This document shows, in pieces, positions 9,041 to 17,810 of a stretch of 64,000 nucleotides of DNA. A model generated the notes under the pieces. The model was given only the letters and a program-made list of their open reading frames with translations, did not search any database and was not told where the DNA came from. Numbering within the stretch: the first letter of the stretch is position 1; each line of letters starts with the position of its first letter. The stretch spans positions 1 through 64,000 of the forward strand of contig JAKFEE010000038.1 of the NCBI GenBank assembly GCA_036675815.1. Direction: 5' to 3'. Made by a program: the position numbers and the translations under genes. The DNA comes from JAKFEE01 sp036675815. GTDB taxonomy: Bacteria > Pseudomonadota > Alphaproteobacteria > Rhodospirillales > Magnetospirillaceae.

Positions 9041-10441
9041 CTAGCTGCGAGGTATCGCCTCGGGTTCGACGCGCAAGGTCAGCCCGTCCATCCCGGCGAC
9101 GCGGACGCGTCGGCCCGGCGCCAGCGGCGAATCGCACACGGCTTTCCAGCGTTCGCCGTGCACCAGCACGTGCCCGGAGGCTCCGGCCCAATCGAGCACG
9201 TCCGCCCCCGCCCCCAGCATTTCCTCACGGCCGGTCACCACCTTGTGCCCGTGCGAGGTGAACGCCAGGCGGGCGATGAGCAGGGTGAAGGCCAGGCTGG
9301 TGGCGGCGATGCCGGCGATCACCGGCCACGATATGGCGAAACCCGGCGCCTCCATGTCGACGAGGATGGTGGCGCCCAGCAGCACCGCCACCGTGCCGCC
9401 GATACCGAGAATGCCGAACGCCGGGGTTACGGCCTCGGCCACGATCAGGGCGACGCCAAGCCCAAGGAGGCCGAGCCCGGCAAAGTTGACCGGCAGCGCC
9501 GCCAGGCCATAGAGCCCGACCAGCAGGCAGATCGCGCCGATGGTGCCTGGATAGAGGGCGCCGGGGCTGAGGAACTCGAAGATCAGCCCATAGACGCCAA
9601 TCATCAGCAGGATCAGCGCCACATTCGGGTCGGTGATGGCGGCAAGCAGCCTGGTGCGCCAGTCAGGCTCGATTTCGACAAGGACCAGACCTTGCGTCTC
9701 CAGTGTGATCTGGCGGCCACCGGCCATGGTGCTGCGGCCGTGCAACTGGCCCAGAAGGTCCTGGATGTCCCGCGCCATCAGGGTGATGACGTTCTGCTCC
9801 AAGGCCTCGCGCGCCGACAGGCTGACGCCGTCGCGCACCGCCTTTTCCGCCCATTCGGCATTACGGCCGCGGAGATCCGCCAGGCTGCGCAGATAGGCGG
9901 CCGCATCGTTGATCGCCTTGGCCTCGGCGGCGCTGCGCGGGCGCGCCGGCTCGCCTTTGTCGGCCTTGTCCGCCTGCTCGTCGGCGGGCGGCTCGTCGTC
10001 CCTGGGAAACCCACCCAGAGCCACCGGCGTCGCGGCACCCATGTTGGTGCCTGGCGTCATGGCGGCGAAATGGCTGGCGTACATGATGTAGGTGCCGGCG
10101 CTGGCGGCGCGGGCACCGCTGGGGCTGACATAACCGACCACCGGCACGGGCGACGCCAGGATGGCGCGAATGATGTCGCGCATCGAGGTGTCGAGGCCGC
10201 CGGGCGTGTCGATCCGCAGTATGATCAGCGCCGCCGGCCCTTCGGCCGCCTGGCTCAGGCCGCGCGACAGGTAATCGGCGGTGGCCGGGCCGATGGCCCC
10301 GCGGACATCGAGGATCACACCCGCCCCATCGCCATCGGCCGCCTTCGATACGGCAGCCATGCCCAGGCCGAGACCGAACGCGGCCCCCAGGAGTGCTGCG
10401 AGCCAGCGGGTCCGGCGTGGCAGTGGGAGCTCCCGGCGAAT
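9041..10441 (-). CDS. NfeD-type membrane serine protease (NfeD1b, ClpP-class)
   Basis: Partner of the slipin. After a signal peptide comes a ClpP/SppA-like domain (LDVRGAIGPATADYLSRGL, DTPGGLDTSMRDII), with the nucleophile region SPSGARAASAGTYIMYASH and the lysine-bearing helix later. Five or so membrane helices and a C-terminal OB-fold (NfeD) domain follow. The only ATG in the right place (10360) would remove the basic signal-peptide start. The frame stays open to an ATT at 10441-10439, which is preceded by GGGGGAGGA at 4 bases and gives a leader beginning RRELPLPRRTRWLAALLGAA. I therefore infer a rare ATT start, 466 residues. If wrong, the protein is 439 residues without a leader. Confidence 0.85.
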   Translation of the reverse strand: MRRELPLPRRTRWLAALLGAAFGLGLGMAAVSKAADGDGAGVILDVRGAIGPATADYLSRGLSQAAEGPAALIILRIDTPGGLDTSMRDIIRAILASPVPVVGYVSPSGARAASAGTYIMYASHFAAMTPGTNMGAATPVALGGFPRDDEPPADEQADKADKGEPARPRSAAEAKAINDAAAYLRSLADLRGRNAEWAEKAVRDGVSLSAREALEQNVITLMARDIQDLLGQLHGRSTMAGGRQITLETQGLVLVEIEPDWRTRLLAAITDPNVALILLMIGVYGLIFEFLSPGALYPGTIGAICLLVGLYGLAALPVNFAGLGLLGLGVALIVAEAVTPAFGILGIGGTVAVLLGATILVDMEAPGFAISWPVIAGIAATSLAFTLLIARLAFTSHGHKVVTGREEMLGAGADVLDWAGASGHVLVHGERWKAVCDSPLAPGRRVRVAGMDGLTLRVEPEAIPRS

Positions 10442-10468
10442 AGGTTCCTCCCCCGGCGGTTCTTGCCT

Positions 10469-11143
10469 CTACGGTATGAGGCGATAGCCCCCCGGCTCGG
10501 TGACCAGAATGCAGGCGTTGGCGGGATCCGCCTCGATCTTGCGGCGCAGGCGATAAATGTGTGTTTCCAGCGTATGGGTAGTGACGCCGGGATTGTATCC
10601 CCACACCTCGTCAAGCAGGGCCTCGCGGGCGATCATTCGCCCTGCCCGATACAGATGGCGTAGGATGGCCGCTTCCTTGTCGGTCAGCGGGATGCGCCGC
10701 TCCTGGGGATCGATCAGAGTTCTCTCGACCGGCTGGAAGACGTAGGGGCCGATCCGGAACGCGGCCGCCTCGCCGTGCGTGCGCTGCAGGGTTGCCCGCA
10801 GCCGGCTCAGCAGGTGCCCGATGCGAAACGGCTTCGTCACCCGATCGTCTGCCCCCGCCGCCCGGGTGGTGGCGGTGTCTTGCCCGTCGGGGCCGGCCAC
10901 CATCATCAGAATGGGGGCCGAGATGCCGTGGTCGCGTAGCCGGCGGCAAAGCTCGGCGCCGTCGCTATCTGGGAGAGGGGCCGCCAACAACAGCGCATCG
11001 AACGGCTGTTGCGTCGCCAGCGCCGCGGCCTGGGCCGCCGTCGTCGCTTCGGTGACGGCGAAGCCTTCTTCCGCCAACTGCTCGCCCAGCGACTGGCGCA
11101 GGAAGTCGTCATCTTCCGCCAAGAGGACGTGCATCCGGTGCAT
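10469..11143 (-). CDS. OmpR-family response regulator with a degenerate receiver
   Basis: 224 residues: N-terminal receiver (about 1-118) and C-terminal winged helix (EVWGYNPGVTTHTLETHIYRLRRKI). The acidic pocket (LLAEDDDF) and the lysine in VTKPFR are kept. The phospho-acceptor position is Ala54 (DALLLAAPLPDSDG, where LLLD is expected), and the switch threonine is valine (ILMMVAG). It is therefore unlikely to be controlled by phosphorylation in the ordinary way. It is transcribed divergently from ribA across an AT-richer 147-base gap. Two close start codons (11143 and 11134) are possible. No cognate kinase is adjacent. Confidence 0.9.
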   Translation of the reverse strand: MHRMHVLLAEDDDFLRQSLGEQLAEEGFAVTEATTAAQAAALATQQPFDALLLAAPLPDSDGAELCRRLRDHGISAPILMMVAGPDGQDTATTRAAGADDRVTKPFRIGHLLSRLRATLQRTHGEAAAFRIGPYVFQPVERTLIDPQERRIPLTDKEAAILRHLYRAGRMIAREALLDEVWGYNPGVTTHTLETHIYRLRRKIEADPANACILVTEPGGYRLIP

Positions 11144-11290
11144 CGTGGGGTCAGGCCTCTCCCAAGCAGCAACACATGCGTGTTAAGCTATATATGTGGA
11201 ATCCGGGCTCAGGCACAGGCGATTCCGCAGCACGCCTTTTTCCTGCTCGGAAAAGCGGCTATGGTGCCGCCGTTTAGCCAGTAAGGATCC

Positions 11291-12427
11291 ATGACCGGTC
11301 GTCTCATCTTTTCCGCCGCTGCCCAGCCGCCGGCTCCCGAGTCCCTGGTGACCGCCGATCGCGCCATCGCCGACCTGCGCCGTGGCCGGTTTGTCGTGAT
11401 TTGCGCCGAATCCGGCGCCGCCGGCTTGGTTCAGGCGGCGGAGGCGGTGACCCCCGCCAGCCTGGACCGCATACAGGCCATGGCGCAGCGGGTGCCGCTG
11501 CTGGCCATCACCGGCCGTCGCGCCGCCGTCCTCGGGCTGGGTGTCGAAACCGCTGTCGCCGTCTCGCTGACCATCCCCGACGGCATAGACGCCACCATCG
11601 TGCGCCGCGTCACCGACCCCTGCTCGGGGCTGAGCGAGCCGTTGCCGACGGGACTGCGCGGCGGCGCCGCCGATCCAGCCTCGCCGATGGCGGGCGCCGT
11701 CGCCCTGGCTAAGCTGGCCCGCCTGCTGCCGGCTGCCGTGCTGGCGCCGCTGCCGGATGACGGGCGCGCCCTGGCTGCCCGGGAGGACCTGATCTACCTC
11801 ACCGTCGACGAGGCTCTGGCCTATGTGCACACGGCGTCGCGGACCTTGCGGCCGGTCAGCGAGGCGCGGGTGCCGCTGGAGGGGGCCGAGCACACCCGTA
11901 TCCTGGCCTTCCGTCCGTCCGACGGCGGCGTCGAGCATCTCGCCATCGTCATCGGCGATCCTGACCCTGAGCAGCCGGTGCTGACGCGGCTGCATTCCGA
12001 ATGCTTCACCGGCGACCTGCTGGGATCGCTGCGCTGCGACTGCGGCGATCAGCTGCGTGGCGCCATTGCCGAGATCGCCCAGGACGGCAGCGGCGTCTTG
12101 CTCTATCTGGCGCAGGAGGGCCGGGGGATCGGGCTCGTCAACAAGCTGCGCGCCTATCAGCTGCAGGACGAGGGCTTCGACACCCTCGACGCCAACGGCC
12201 AGTTGGGCTTCGACGATGACGAGCGCATCTATCAGCCCGCCGCCGAGATGCTGCGCCTGCTCGGCATTGGCCGGGTGCGGCTGCTGACCAACAATCCGCA
12301 GAAGGTCGATGCATTGGGGAGGCACGGCATCACGGTCAGCGAACGCGTCCCCCACGTTTTCCAGGCCAACGATCACAACCAAGCCTATCTGCGGACCAAG
12401 GCGGCGCGCAGCGGACATCTTTTCTAG
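11291..12427 (+). CDS. ribA: GTP cyclohydrolase II (riboflavin synthesis)
   Basis: 378 residues. The C-terminal half is RibA, which opens the GTP imidazole ring in the first step of riboflavin synthesis. The zinc cysteines are in HSECFTGDLLGSLRCDCGDQL, followed by YLAQEGRGIGLVNK, the LGFDDDERIY segment and LLTNNPQK. The N-terminal 170 residues look like a divergent, probably inactive relative of the DHBP synthase (RibB) part and are common in alphaproteobacterial RibA. The start has an AAGGA site 4 bases upstream. The gene stands alone and is divergent from the response regulator. Confidence 0.95.
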   Translation: MTGRLIFSAAAQPPAPESLVTADRAIADLRRGRFVVICAESGAAGLVQAAEAVTPASLDRIQAMAQRVPLLAITGRRAAVLGLGVETAVAVSLTIPDGIDATIVRRVTDPCSGLSEPLPTGLRGGAADPASPMAGAVALAKLARLLPAAVLAPLPDDGRALAAREDLIYLTVDEALAYVHTASRTLRPVSEARVPLEGAEHTRILAFRPSDGGVEHLAIVIGDPDPEQPVLTRLHSECFTGDLLGSLRCDCGDQLRGAIAEIAQDGSGVLLYLAQEGRGIGLVNKLRAYQLQDEGFDTLDANGQLGFDDDERIYQPAAEMLRLLGIGRVRLLTNNPQKVDALGRHGITVSERVPHVFQANDHNQAYLRTKAARSGHLF

Positions 12428-12559
12428 GCGCTAGGCAGGTCTTGCCGGGGCGGAGCTTGCCGCCCCGTGACGCGTCTGGCCAGCAAACCCCGCATTCCTC
12501 GGCCGCAGCATCTGGCATGGTGCTTGCTTGCTCGAATCGGCGAACCGAAGGAATCGTTG

Positions 12560-13429
12560 ATGGCCAGTCCCACCTTCCCGGTATTCCACGACGAAAGCGG
12601 CTATGTGGCGCCAATGGCCGAGCCACGGCCGAAGTCGGTGGTCGCCGGTCGCGGGGGAGCGCCGGCGTTCCAGGACATGCTGGCCGAACAGGCGACCACC
12701 ACGGCATCGCCCACAGCCGCTGTCGCCGGCAGCGCCAAGGCCGAGGCATCGGCCCACGAGGCGGCGAAAGCGGGCGAGTCGGGCGTCGGCACGATCACCC
12801 CCTTCGCCGAGGGCGACACGCCGTCGTTCTGGGACGTTCTCGACTTCATCAATCCGCTGCAGCACATCCCCATCATCAACACCATCTACCGGGAAATCAC
12901 CGGCGATAAGATCGGTGCGGTCGCCAGCATCGCCGGCGGCGCCCTGCTTGGCGGGCCGATCGGCCTCGGTCTGGCGGTGGCCAATCTGACCGTTCGTGGC
13001 GCCACCGGGCAGGATGTCGGGGAACATGTGATCGCCATGTTCCGCGAGGACGAGCCGGTGGGGGGGGGCGGCGGGACGCGTTTTGCCAAGCAGGAGGGGG
13101 CGCCGCCGGCCGCAGCGTTGGCTGACCAGGCGGCACGGCCGGTGGTGGCGGTTGCGCCCGAGCGCCGCAGCCATGGCACCATCGACGTGCAGTTCCGCCC
13201 GGTACCGCCTCGCGGCAGCATGGCCGTCCCCACCGGCACGCATACGGTGGCGAACGTCGACAAGGTTCCGCCGATCGCCAAGGGAGCCGCGGTAGCGCCG
13301 CCCGCCCCTGCCGTAGCGGCGGGGGCACCCTCCGGCGCGAGCACCGACTGGTTCGTCAATCGCTTCACCGAGGCAATGGACCGATACGACCAGGCACATA
13401 AGCCGAAACAACCTGATGAGAAGCTCTAG
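12560..13429 (+). CDS. hypothetical protein with a glycine-rich hydrophobic core
   Basis: 289 residues, no recognised family. The first 85 residues are Ala/Ser/Thr-rich and probably disordered. The conserved-looking centre (about 90-160) reads as an amphipathic segment FWDVLDFINPLQHIPIINTI then a glycine-zipper-like hydrophobic stretch IASIAGGALLGGPIGLGLAV. The tail is Pro/Ala-rich and ends in a short helix. There is no signal peptide. The glycine zipper could associate with membranes. The ATG at 12560 has GAAGGAATC upstream. It lies 2 bases before an L,D-transpeptidase gene and is probably co-transcribed with it, hinting at an envelope role (inference only). Confidence 0.75.
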   Translation: MASPTFPVFHDESGYVAPMAEPRPKSVVAGRGGAPAFQDMLAEQATTTASPTAAVAGSAKAEASAHEAAKAGESGVGTITPFAEGDTPSFWDVLDFINPLQHIPIINTIYREITGDKIGAVASIAGGALLGGPIGLGLAVANLTVRGATGQDVGEHVIAMFREDEPVGGGGGTRFAKQEGAPPAAALADQAARPVVAVAPERRSHGTIDVQFRPVPPRGSMAVPTGTHTVANVDKVPPIAKGAAVAPPAPAVAAGAPSGASTDWFVNRFTEAMDRYDQAHKPKQPDEKL

Positions 13430-13431
13430 GC

Positions 13432-13932
13432 ATGGACATGCACGTGTCGGCCGACGGCACTTTGCGCTTTGCCGGCAAGGTTTACCGGTGCGTCCTCGGG
13501 CGTTCGGGCATCGTCACGGACAAACGCGAAGGCGACGGCGGCACGCCGATCGGCTGCTTTACGCTGCGTCGCGCCCTGTTCCGGCCGGATCGCCTTGCCG
13601 CGCCGGCGACGGCGCTCCCCCTGGAATCGCTGTCGCCGCAGGACGGCTGGTGCGATGCCCCCGATCATGCCGACTACAACCGCCATGTCCGCCTGCCTCA
13701 TCCGGCGCGGCATGAGCGCCTGTGGCGCGACGATGGCGTATACGACGTGGTGGTGGTGCTGGGCCACAACGACGACCCGCCGGTGGCCGGGCAGGGAAGT
13801 GCGATCTTCCTGCACGTCGCCCCCGACGACGGGCAGCCGACCGAGGGCTGCGTCGCCCTGCCACTGGCCGATCTCCTCGAAATTCTGAAAGACTGCGACG
13901 CCGCGACGCGGCTGTGCGTGGCTCAGCCGTAG
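13432..13932 (+). CDS. L,D-transpeptidase (YkuD) family protein
   Basis: 166 residues containing a YkuD catalytic domain, which makes 3-3 peptidoglycan cross-links or attaches proteins to the wall. The key region is SAIFLHVAPDDGQPTEGCVA: the histidine and the nucleophilic cysteine of the H-x-n-S/T-x-G-C signature are both present. Upstream, GDGGTPIGCFTLRRALFRPD is the usual N-terminal signature of the short cytoplasm-like variants. No signal peptide is seen, which is common among these short YkuD proteins in alphaproteobacteria. Its end overlaps the convergent yggS gene by 10 bases. Confidence 0.9.
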   Translation: MDMHVSADGTLRFAGKVYRCVLGRSGIVTDKREGDGGTPIGCFTLRRALFRPDRLAAPATALPLESLSPQDGWCDAPDHADYNRHVRLPHPARHERLWRDDGVYDVVVVLGHNDDPPVAGQGSAIFLHVAPDDGQPTEGCVALPLADLLEILKDCDAATRLCVAQP

Positions 13933-14603
13933 TCGCGCTCGCCGAAGATGGCGGTGCCGATGCGCACGTGCGTGGCTCCGCAGGCGATGGCGGCGGCATA
14001 ATCGCCGCTCATGCCCATGCTCAGGGTGGGCAGGCCATTGCGCCGGGCGATGTCCACCAGCAGCTCGAAATGCGCCCGCGGGTCCTGATCGAACGGCGGG
14101 ATGCACATCAGTCCCGCCACGGCCAAGTTCCAGCGCGTGCGGCAGGCGTCGATGAACGCGTCGGCCTCGTCGGGATCGATGCCGGCCTTCTGCGGCTCGC
14201 GCCCGCTGTTCACCTGAATCAGGCACCGCGGGCGGCGGCCCTGGCGGGCGCACTCGGCGGCCAGCGCCTGGGCCAGACGCGGTCGGTCGACCGTCTCGAT
14301 GACGTCGAACAGTTCCACCGCTTCGCGCACCTTGTTGGTCTGCAACGGGCCGATCAGGTGCAGCTCGACGCCGGGAAAGTCGGCCTTCAGCGCCGGCCAT
14401 TTCGCCCTGGCCTCCTGCACGCGGTTCTCACCGAAGACGCGCTGGCCGGCGAGAAGCGCCGGACGCACGTGCTCGGCCGGATGAGTCTTCGACACCGCCA
14501 CCAGCGTCACCGAGCCCGCTTGGCGGCCAGCCGTGCTCGCGGCATCGGCGATGGCGGATTGTACGGCGCGGAGATTGGCGACGACCTGCGTGTCCTGGCT
14601 CAT
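13923..14603 (-). CDS. yggS: YggS/PROSC-type PLP-binding protein
   Basis: 226 residues from the ATG at 14603 (an ATG at 14612 adds three residues). A PLP-binding TIM-barrel protein of the YggS/PLPBP family, which keeps PLP and amino-acid pools in balance. The PLP lysine is in VTLVAVSKTHPAEHV. Other family signatures are FGENRVQEARAKWPAL, LHLIGPLQTNK, LIQVNSGREPQKAG, and SMGMSGDYAAAIACGATHVRIGTAIFG at the phosphate-binding end. It is transcribed away from the thiE-like gene, with start codons only about 25 bases apart, so their promoters must overlap the coding starts. Confidence 0.95.
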   Translation of the reverse strand: MSQDTQVVANLRAVQSAIADAASTAGRQAGSVTLVAVSKTHPAEHVRPALLAGQRVFGENRVQEARAKWPALKADFPGVELHLIGPLQTNKVREAVELFDVIETVDRPRLAQALAAECARQGRRPRCLIQVNSGREPQKAGIDPDEADAFIDACRTRWNLAVAGLMCIPPFDQDPRAHFELLVDIARRNGLPTLSMGMSGDYAAAIACGATHVRIGTAIFGERDYG

Positions 14604-14626
14604 TGGCGGCATGCTACAGTGGCGGA

Positions 14627-15268
14627 ATGGCGCCGACCCTAGCAGAGCTCGCCCAACGTCTCAATCGCCGCCGCGGCGTGCCGCCGCTGGTGCTGATGAC
14701 CGACCCGGGCGTCGACCCGCTGCCGTTGGTGGCGCGCTTGCCGCCGGGCAGCGCCGTGGTCCTGCGCCATTACGGGCACCCGAAACGGGCGGCGCTCGGT
14801 CTGGCCCTTGCGGCGATCTGCCGGCGGCGCCGGCTGCTGCTGTTGGTGGCCGGCGATGCTCGTCTGGCGGCGGCCCTCAGGGCCAATGGCCTACATCTTC
14901 CCGAGGGGCTGGCGCGCGGTGCCGTCCGATCACTGGCATGGCTGCGCCGCCGCAACGGCCTCCTGTCCGTGGCAGCGCATTCGCGGGCGGCCCTGGTGCA
15001 AGCGCGCCGGCTGCGCGCCGACTGGGTCACGTTGTCGCCGGTGTTTCCGACGGCCAGCCACCCCGGGGCGAACAGCCTCGGCCCCCGCCGTTTCGCAGCC
15101 ATGGCCCGCGATTCCGGGCTGCCGGTGCTGGCGCTCGGCGGTGTCACCGCGTGCAACGTGCGCCGGCTGCGCGGGGCTGCCGGCGTCGCCACGGTTTCCG
15201 GGCTTCAGGTCCCACGCGGCTTGGCGCGGCTGGTCGGCTCGGCCTGCAACGGGTCGTCCGGCCAGTAG
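14627..15268 (+). CDS. thiamine-phosphate synthase-like (ThiE/TenI) protein
   Basis: 213 residues of the ThiE/TenI TIM-barrel family, which couples the thiazole and pyrimidine moieties (ThiE) or aromatises thiazole (TenI). Visible features are LVLMTDPGVDPLPL at the start, GLHLPEG, the diagnostic TLSPVFPTASHPGANSLGP loop, and the phosphate-binding PVLALGGVTACNVRRLRGA. It is not in a thi operon, which together with its divergent sequence favours a TenI-like or accessory role over the main ThiE. The 3' end overlaps the convergent hrpB by 64 bases. Confidence 0.8.
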   Translation: MAPTLAELAQRLNRRRGVPPLVLMTDPGVDPLPLVARLPPGSAVVLRHYGHPKRAALGLALAAICRRRRLLLLVAGDARLAAALRANGLHLPEGLARGAVRSLAWLRRRNGLLSVAAHSRAALVQARRLRADWVTLSPVFPTASHPGANSLGPRRFAAMARDSGLPVLALGGVTACNVRRLRGAAGVATVSGLQVPRGLARLVGSACNGSSGQ

Positions 15269-17691
15269 TGCTTGGGATACTGGCCCTTGAGATCGCTCTT
15301 GACCTGGCGATAAGCGTTTTTCCAGAAGCTGGCGAGATCGCGGGTCACCTGCACCGGACGGCGTGCCGGTGACAGCAGATGCAGCAGCAGCGGCATCTGG
15401 CCACCGCCGATGCGCGGGGTTTCGGCCAGGCCGAACATCTCCTGCAGGCGCACCGCCAGCACCGGCTCGTCACCGGCATCGTAGTCGATCGCAATGCGGC
15501 TGCCGCTGGGCACGGCGACATGCGTCGGCGCGCGCTCGTCCAATGCCTTTTGCTGAGGCCAGTCCAGCCGGGCCTTGATGGCGGCCGTCATGTCCAGGCG
15601 ACTGAGATGTGCGCGCCGCGACATGCCGGCCAGGAACGGAGCCAGCCATTCGTCGATGCCGTCGAGCAGCGCCTGGTCGCTCATGTCAGGCCACGCCTCG
15701 GGGGCGTTGCGGCGCAGGAAGTTGACCCGTGCGCGCAGGCTCAGGCTTTCCCGCGTCCACGGCAAGGCGTGCAGGCCGATGCCGCGGATCCCCGAAATCA
15801 GTGCCTGCACCATCAGCGCCGGATCGGCATCGGCCAGGGGTTCGTCCTTCAACGCCAGGGCGCCCAGGCGGCGCACGCGGCGGGCGCGCACCGCCTCTTC
15901 GCGCGCATCCCACGCCACTTCGTCGCGAACGCCGATCAGATCGGCGAAGGACTCTTCGATGTCGGCCATGGACAGCGGCGCCGCCAGGAAGATGCGCGCC
16001 TCGCGCTTGTCGCCGTCGACGTCGGCCACCGCCAGCCAATCCGCGGTCGCCAGCGGCTCGACCTCGCCGAAGAAGGCGCCGCGGCCGTTGCTCAACTGAT
16101 AGCGCGGCTCGCCGCCGGGCCGGCGACGGGCGATGCGGTCGGGATAGGCGAGGGCCAGCACCAAACCGGTACGCTCGATGTCGTCGTGCTCGTCGCCGAC
16201 CTTCAACTGACGGCGCCACTGCCGCGCCTGCTCGCGCGCCCGTTGAACCCCGCTGCGGTCGATGGCGAGGCCGCGGGTCGGGCCGCGCAGCGCCTCGGCG
16301 CGCAGTCTGAGATCGGCGTCGCGGCCGCCGGGCTGACTGCGCAGGATGTCGCGCTCGGACAGCAGCGCCGCGATGTCGCAGGCAAGGCCGCCCAGGCCGA
16401 TCGTCTTGCCCTTCAGCACCATGTGCGCCAGCCGTGGATGCATCGGCAGCCGTGCCATCGCCAGGCCATGGGCAGTAATGCGCCCGTCGGCGTCGAGGGC
16501 GCCCAGTTCGGTCAGGAGCCCGCGCGCTTGCGCGTAGGCGGCGGCAGGGGGTGGGGCCAGCCACGCCAGATCGCCAGGATCGGCGACGCCCCACTGCGCC
16601 AGATCGAGGGCCAGCGGCGCCAGATCGGCCTGCATGATTTCCGGAGTGGTCTGCGCCGCCAGGGTGCGGTGGGTGGCCTCGCTCCACAGCCGATAGCACA
16701 CGCCGGGCCCAAGGCGGCCGGCGCGGCCGCGGCGCTGGTCGGCCGAGGCGCGCGACACCCGCATCGTTTCCAGCCGGGTCATGCCACTGCCCGGATCGAA
16801 CCGCGGCACGCGCATCAGGCCGCCATCGACGACGACGCGCACGCCCTCGATGGTCAGGCTGGTCTCGGCGATCGCCGTCGCCAGCACCACGCGCCGCTCG
16901 CGCCCGGGGCGCAATGCCAGGTCCTGCTGCTCTTGAGGAAGATTGCCGTAGAGCGGCGCCAGCCGCAGGGAGTGGCAGCGCGGGTCGCCGGCCAGGGCCG
17001 CCTCGACGCGACGGATTTCACCCTCGCCCGGCAGGAACACCAGTACGTCGCCGTCTTCCTCGGCAACGGCGCGCAGCACGCCGCCCGTGACCACCTCGTC
17101 GATGCGCCCCTTGGGGTCGCGCTCGAGATAGCGGGTTTCCACCGGGTGGCTGCGCCCCTCGCTGGAGATGACCGGCGCGCCGCCGAGCAGCCTGGCCACC
17201 GCCTCGCCATCCAGCGTCGCCGACATCACCAGCAGGCGCAGCTCGGGCCGCAGCGCGCCCTGGGCCTCCAGGCACAGGGCGAGGCCGAGGTCGGCATTCA
17301 GGCTGCGTTCGTGGAACTCGTCGAAAATCACCGCCGCGACGCCGCGCAGTTCGGGATCGTCCTGCAGCAGGCGGGTCAGCACGCCCTCGGTCACCACCTC
17401 GATGCGGGTGTCGGGGCCACAGCGGCTGTCCATGCGCATACGATAGCCGACGGTACGTCCGACGGGCTCGCCCAGCATCTGCGCCATGCGGTGGGCTGCC
17501 GCGCGCGTGGCCAGGCGGCGTGGCTCGAGCATGACGATGCGGCCGTCCGCGGCCCACGGCTCGTCCAGCAGTGCCAGCGGCACGCGCGTCGTCTTGCCGG
17601 CGCCGGGCGGCGCCTGCAGCACCGCCGCCGGCGCGGCGCGCAAGGCCTTGCGCAGGTCGGGCAGGGCGGATTCGATGGGCAGTTCGGACAT
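15205..17691 (-). CDS. hrpB: ATP-dependent helicase HrpB
   Basis: An 828-residue DEAH-box helicase of the HrpB family. Walker A QAPPGAGKTTRVPLALL is near residue 27, the DEAH-type box is DEFHERSLNADLGL, motif III is MSATLDGE, and motif VI is QRRGRAGRLGPGVCYRLW. The C-terminal HA2 and HrpB-specific domains follow (PVQVTRDLASFWKNAYRQVK near the end). The cellular role of HrpB is not well defined; it is assumed to act on RNA. It is full length. Its 3' end overlaps the thiE-like gene by 64 bases in antisense. Confidence 0.96.
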   Translation of the reverse strand: MSELPIESALPDLRKALRAAPAAVLQAPPGAGKTTRVPLALLDEPWAADGRIVMLEPRRLATRAAAHRMAQMLGEPVGRTVGYRMRMDSRCGPDTRIEVVTEGVLTRLLQDDPELRGVAAVIFDEFHERSLNADLGLALCLEAQGALRPELRLLVMSATLDGEAVARLLGGAPVISSEGRSHPVETRYLERDPKGRIDEVVTGGVLRAVAEEDGDVLVFLPGEGEIRRVEAALAGDPRCHSLRLAPLYGNLPQEQQDLALRPGRERRVVLATAIAETSLTIEGVRVVVDGGLMRVPRFDPGSGMTRLETMRVSRASADQRRGRAGRLGPGVCYRLWSEATHRTLAAQTTPEIMQADLAPLALDLAQWGVADPGDLAWLAPPPAAAYAQARGLLTELGALDADGRITAHGLAMARLPMHPRLAHMVLKGKTIGLGGLACDIAALLSERDILRSQPGGRDADLRLRAEALRGPTRGLAIDRSGVQRAREQARQWRRQLKVGDEHDDIERTGLVLALAYPDRIARRRPGGEPRYQLSNGRGAFFGEVEPLATADWLAVADVDGDKREARIFLAAPLSMADIEESFADLIGVRDEVAWDAREEAVRARRVRRLGALALKDEPLADADPALMVQALISGIRGIGLHALPWTRESLSLRARVNFLRRNAPEAWPDMSDQALLDGIDEWLAPFLAGMSRRAHLSRLDMTAAIKARLDWPQQKALDERAPTHVAVPSGSRIAIDYDAGDEPVLAVRLQEMFGLAETPRIGGGQMPLLLHLLSPARRPVQVTRDLASFWKNAYRQVKSDLKGQYPKHYWPDDPLQAEPTSRAKPRGT

Positions 17692-17810
17692 GAGGCCTTA
17701 ATAGGCGATGCCGGCGCGTGGAGTCACCATGAACGGCGAGGGCCTCGGCGCGCGCCTCGAAAACAAAATAGGTATTTCCGTGTTCACGCGAAAGGGGCAC
17801 GGAGAGCGCG

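Noticed and set aside
7940..10663. A 907-codon plus-strand open frame
   Set aside because: It is antisense to slipin, nfeD and part of the response regulator, all with clear domains; the translation is His/Arg/Gln/Gly-rich, typical of shadows in GC-rich DNA.
11144..11290. FMN riboswitch upstream of ribA
   Set aside because: The 147-base gap shows none of the conserved FMN aptamer elements and is short for the element; only an AT-richer promoter-like segment is visible.
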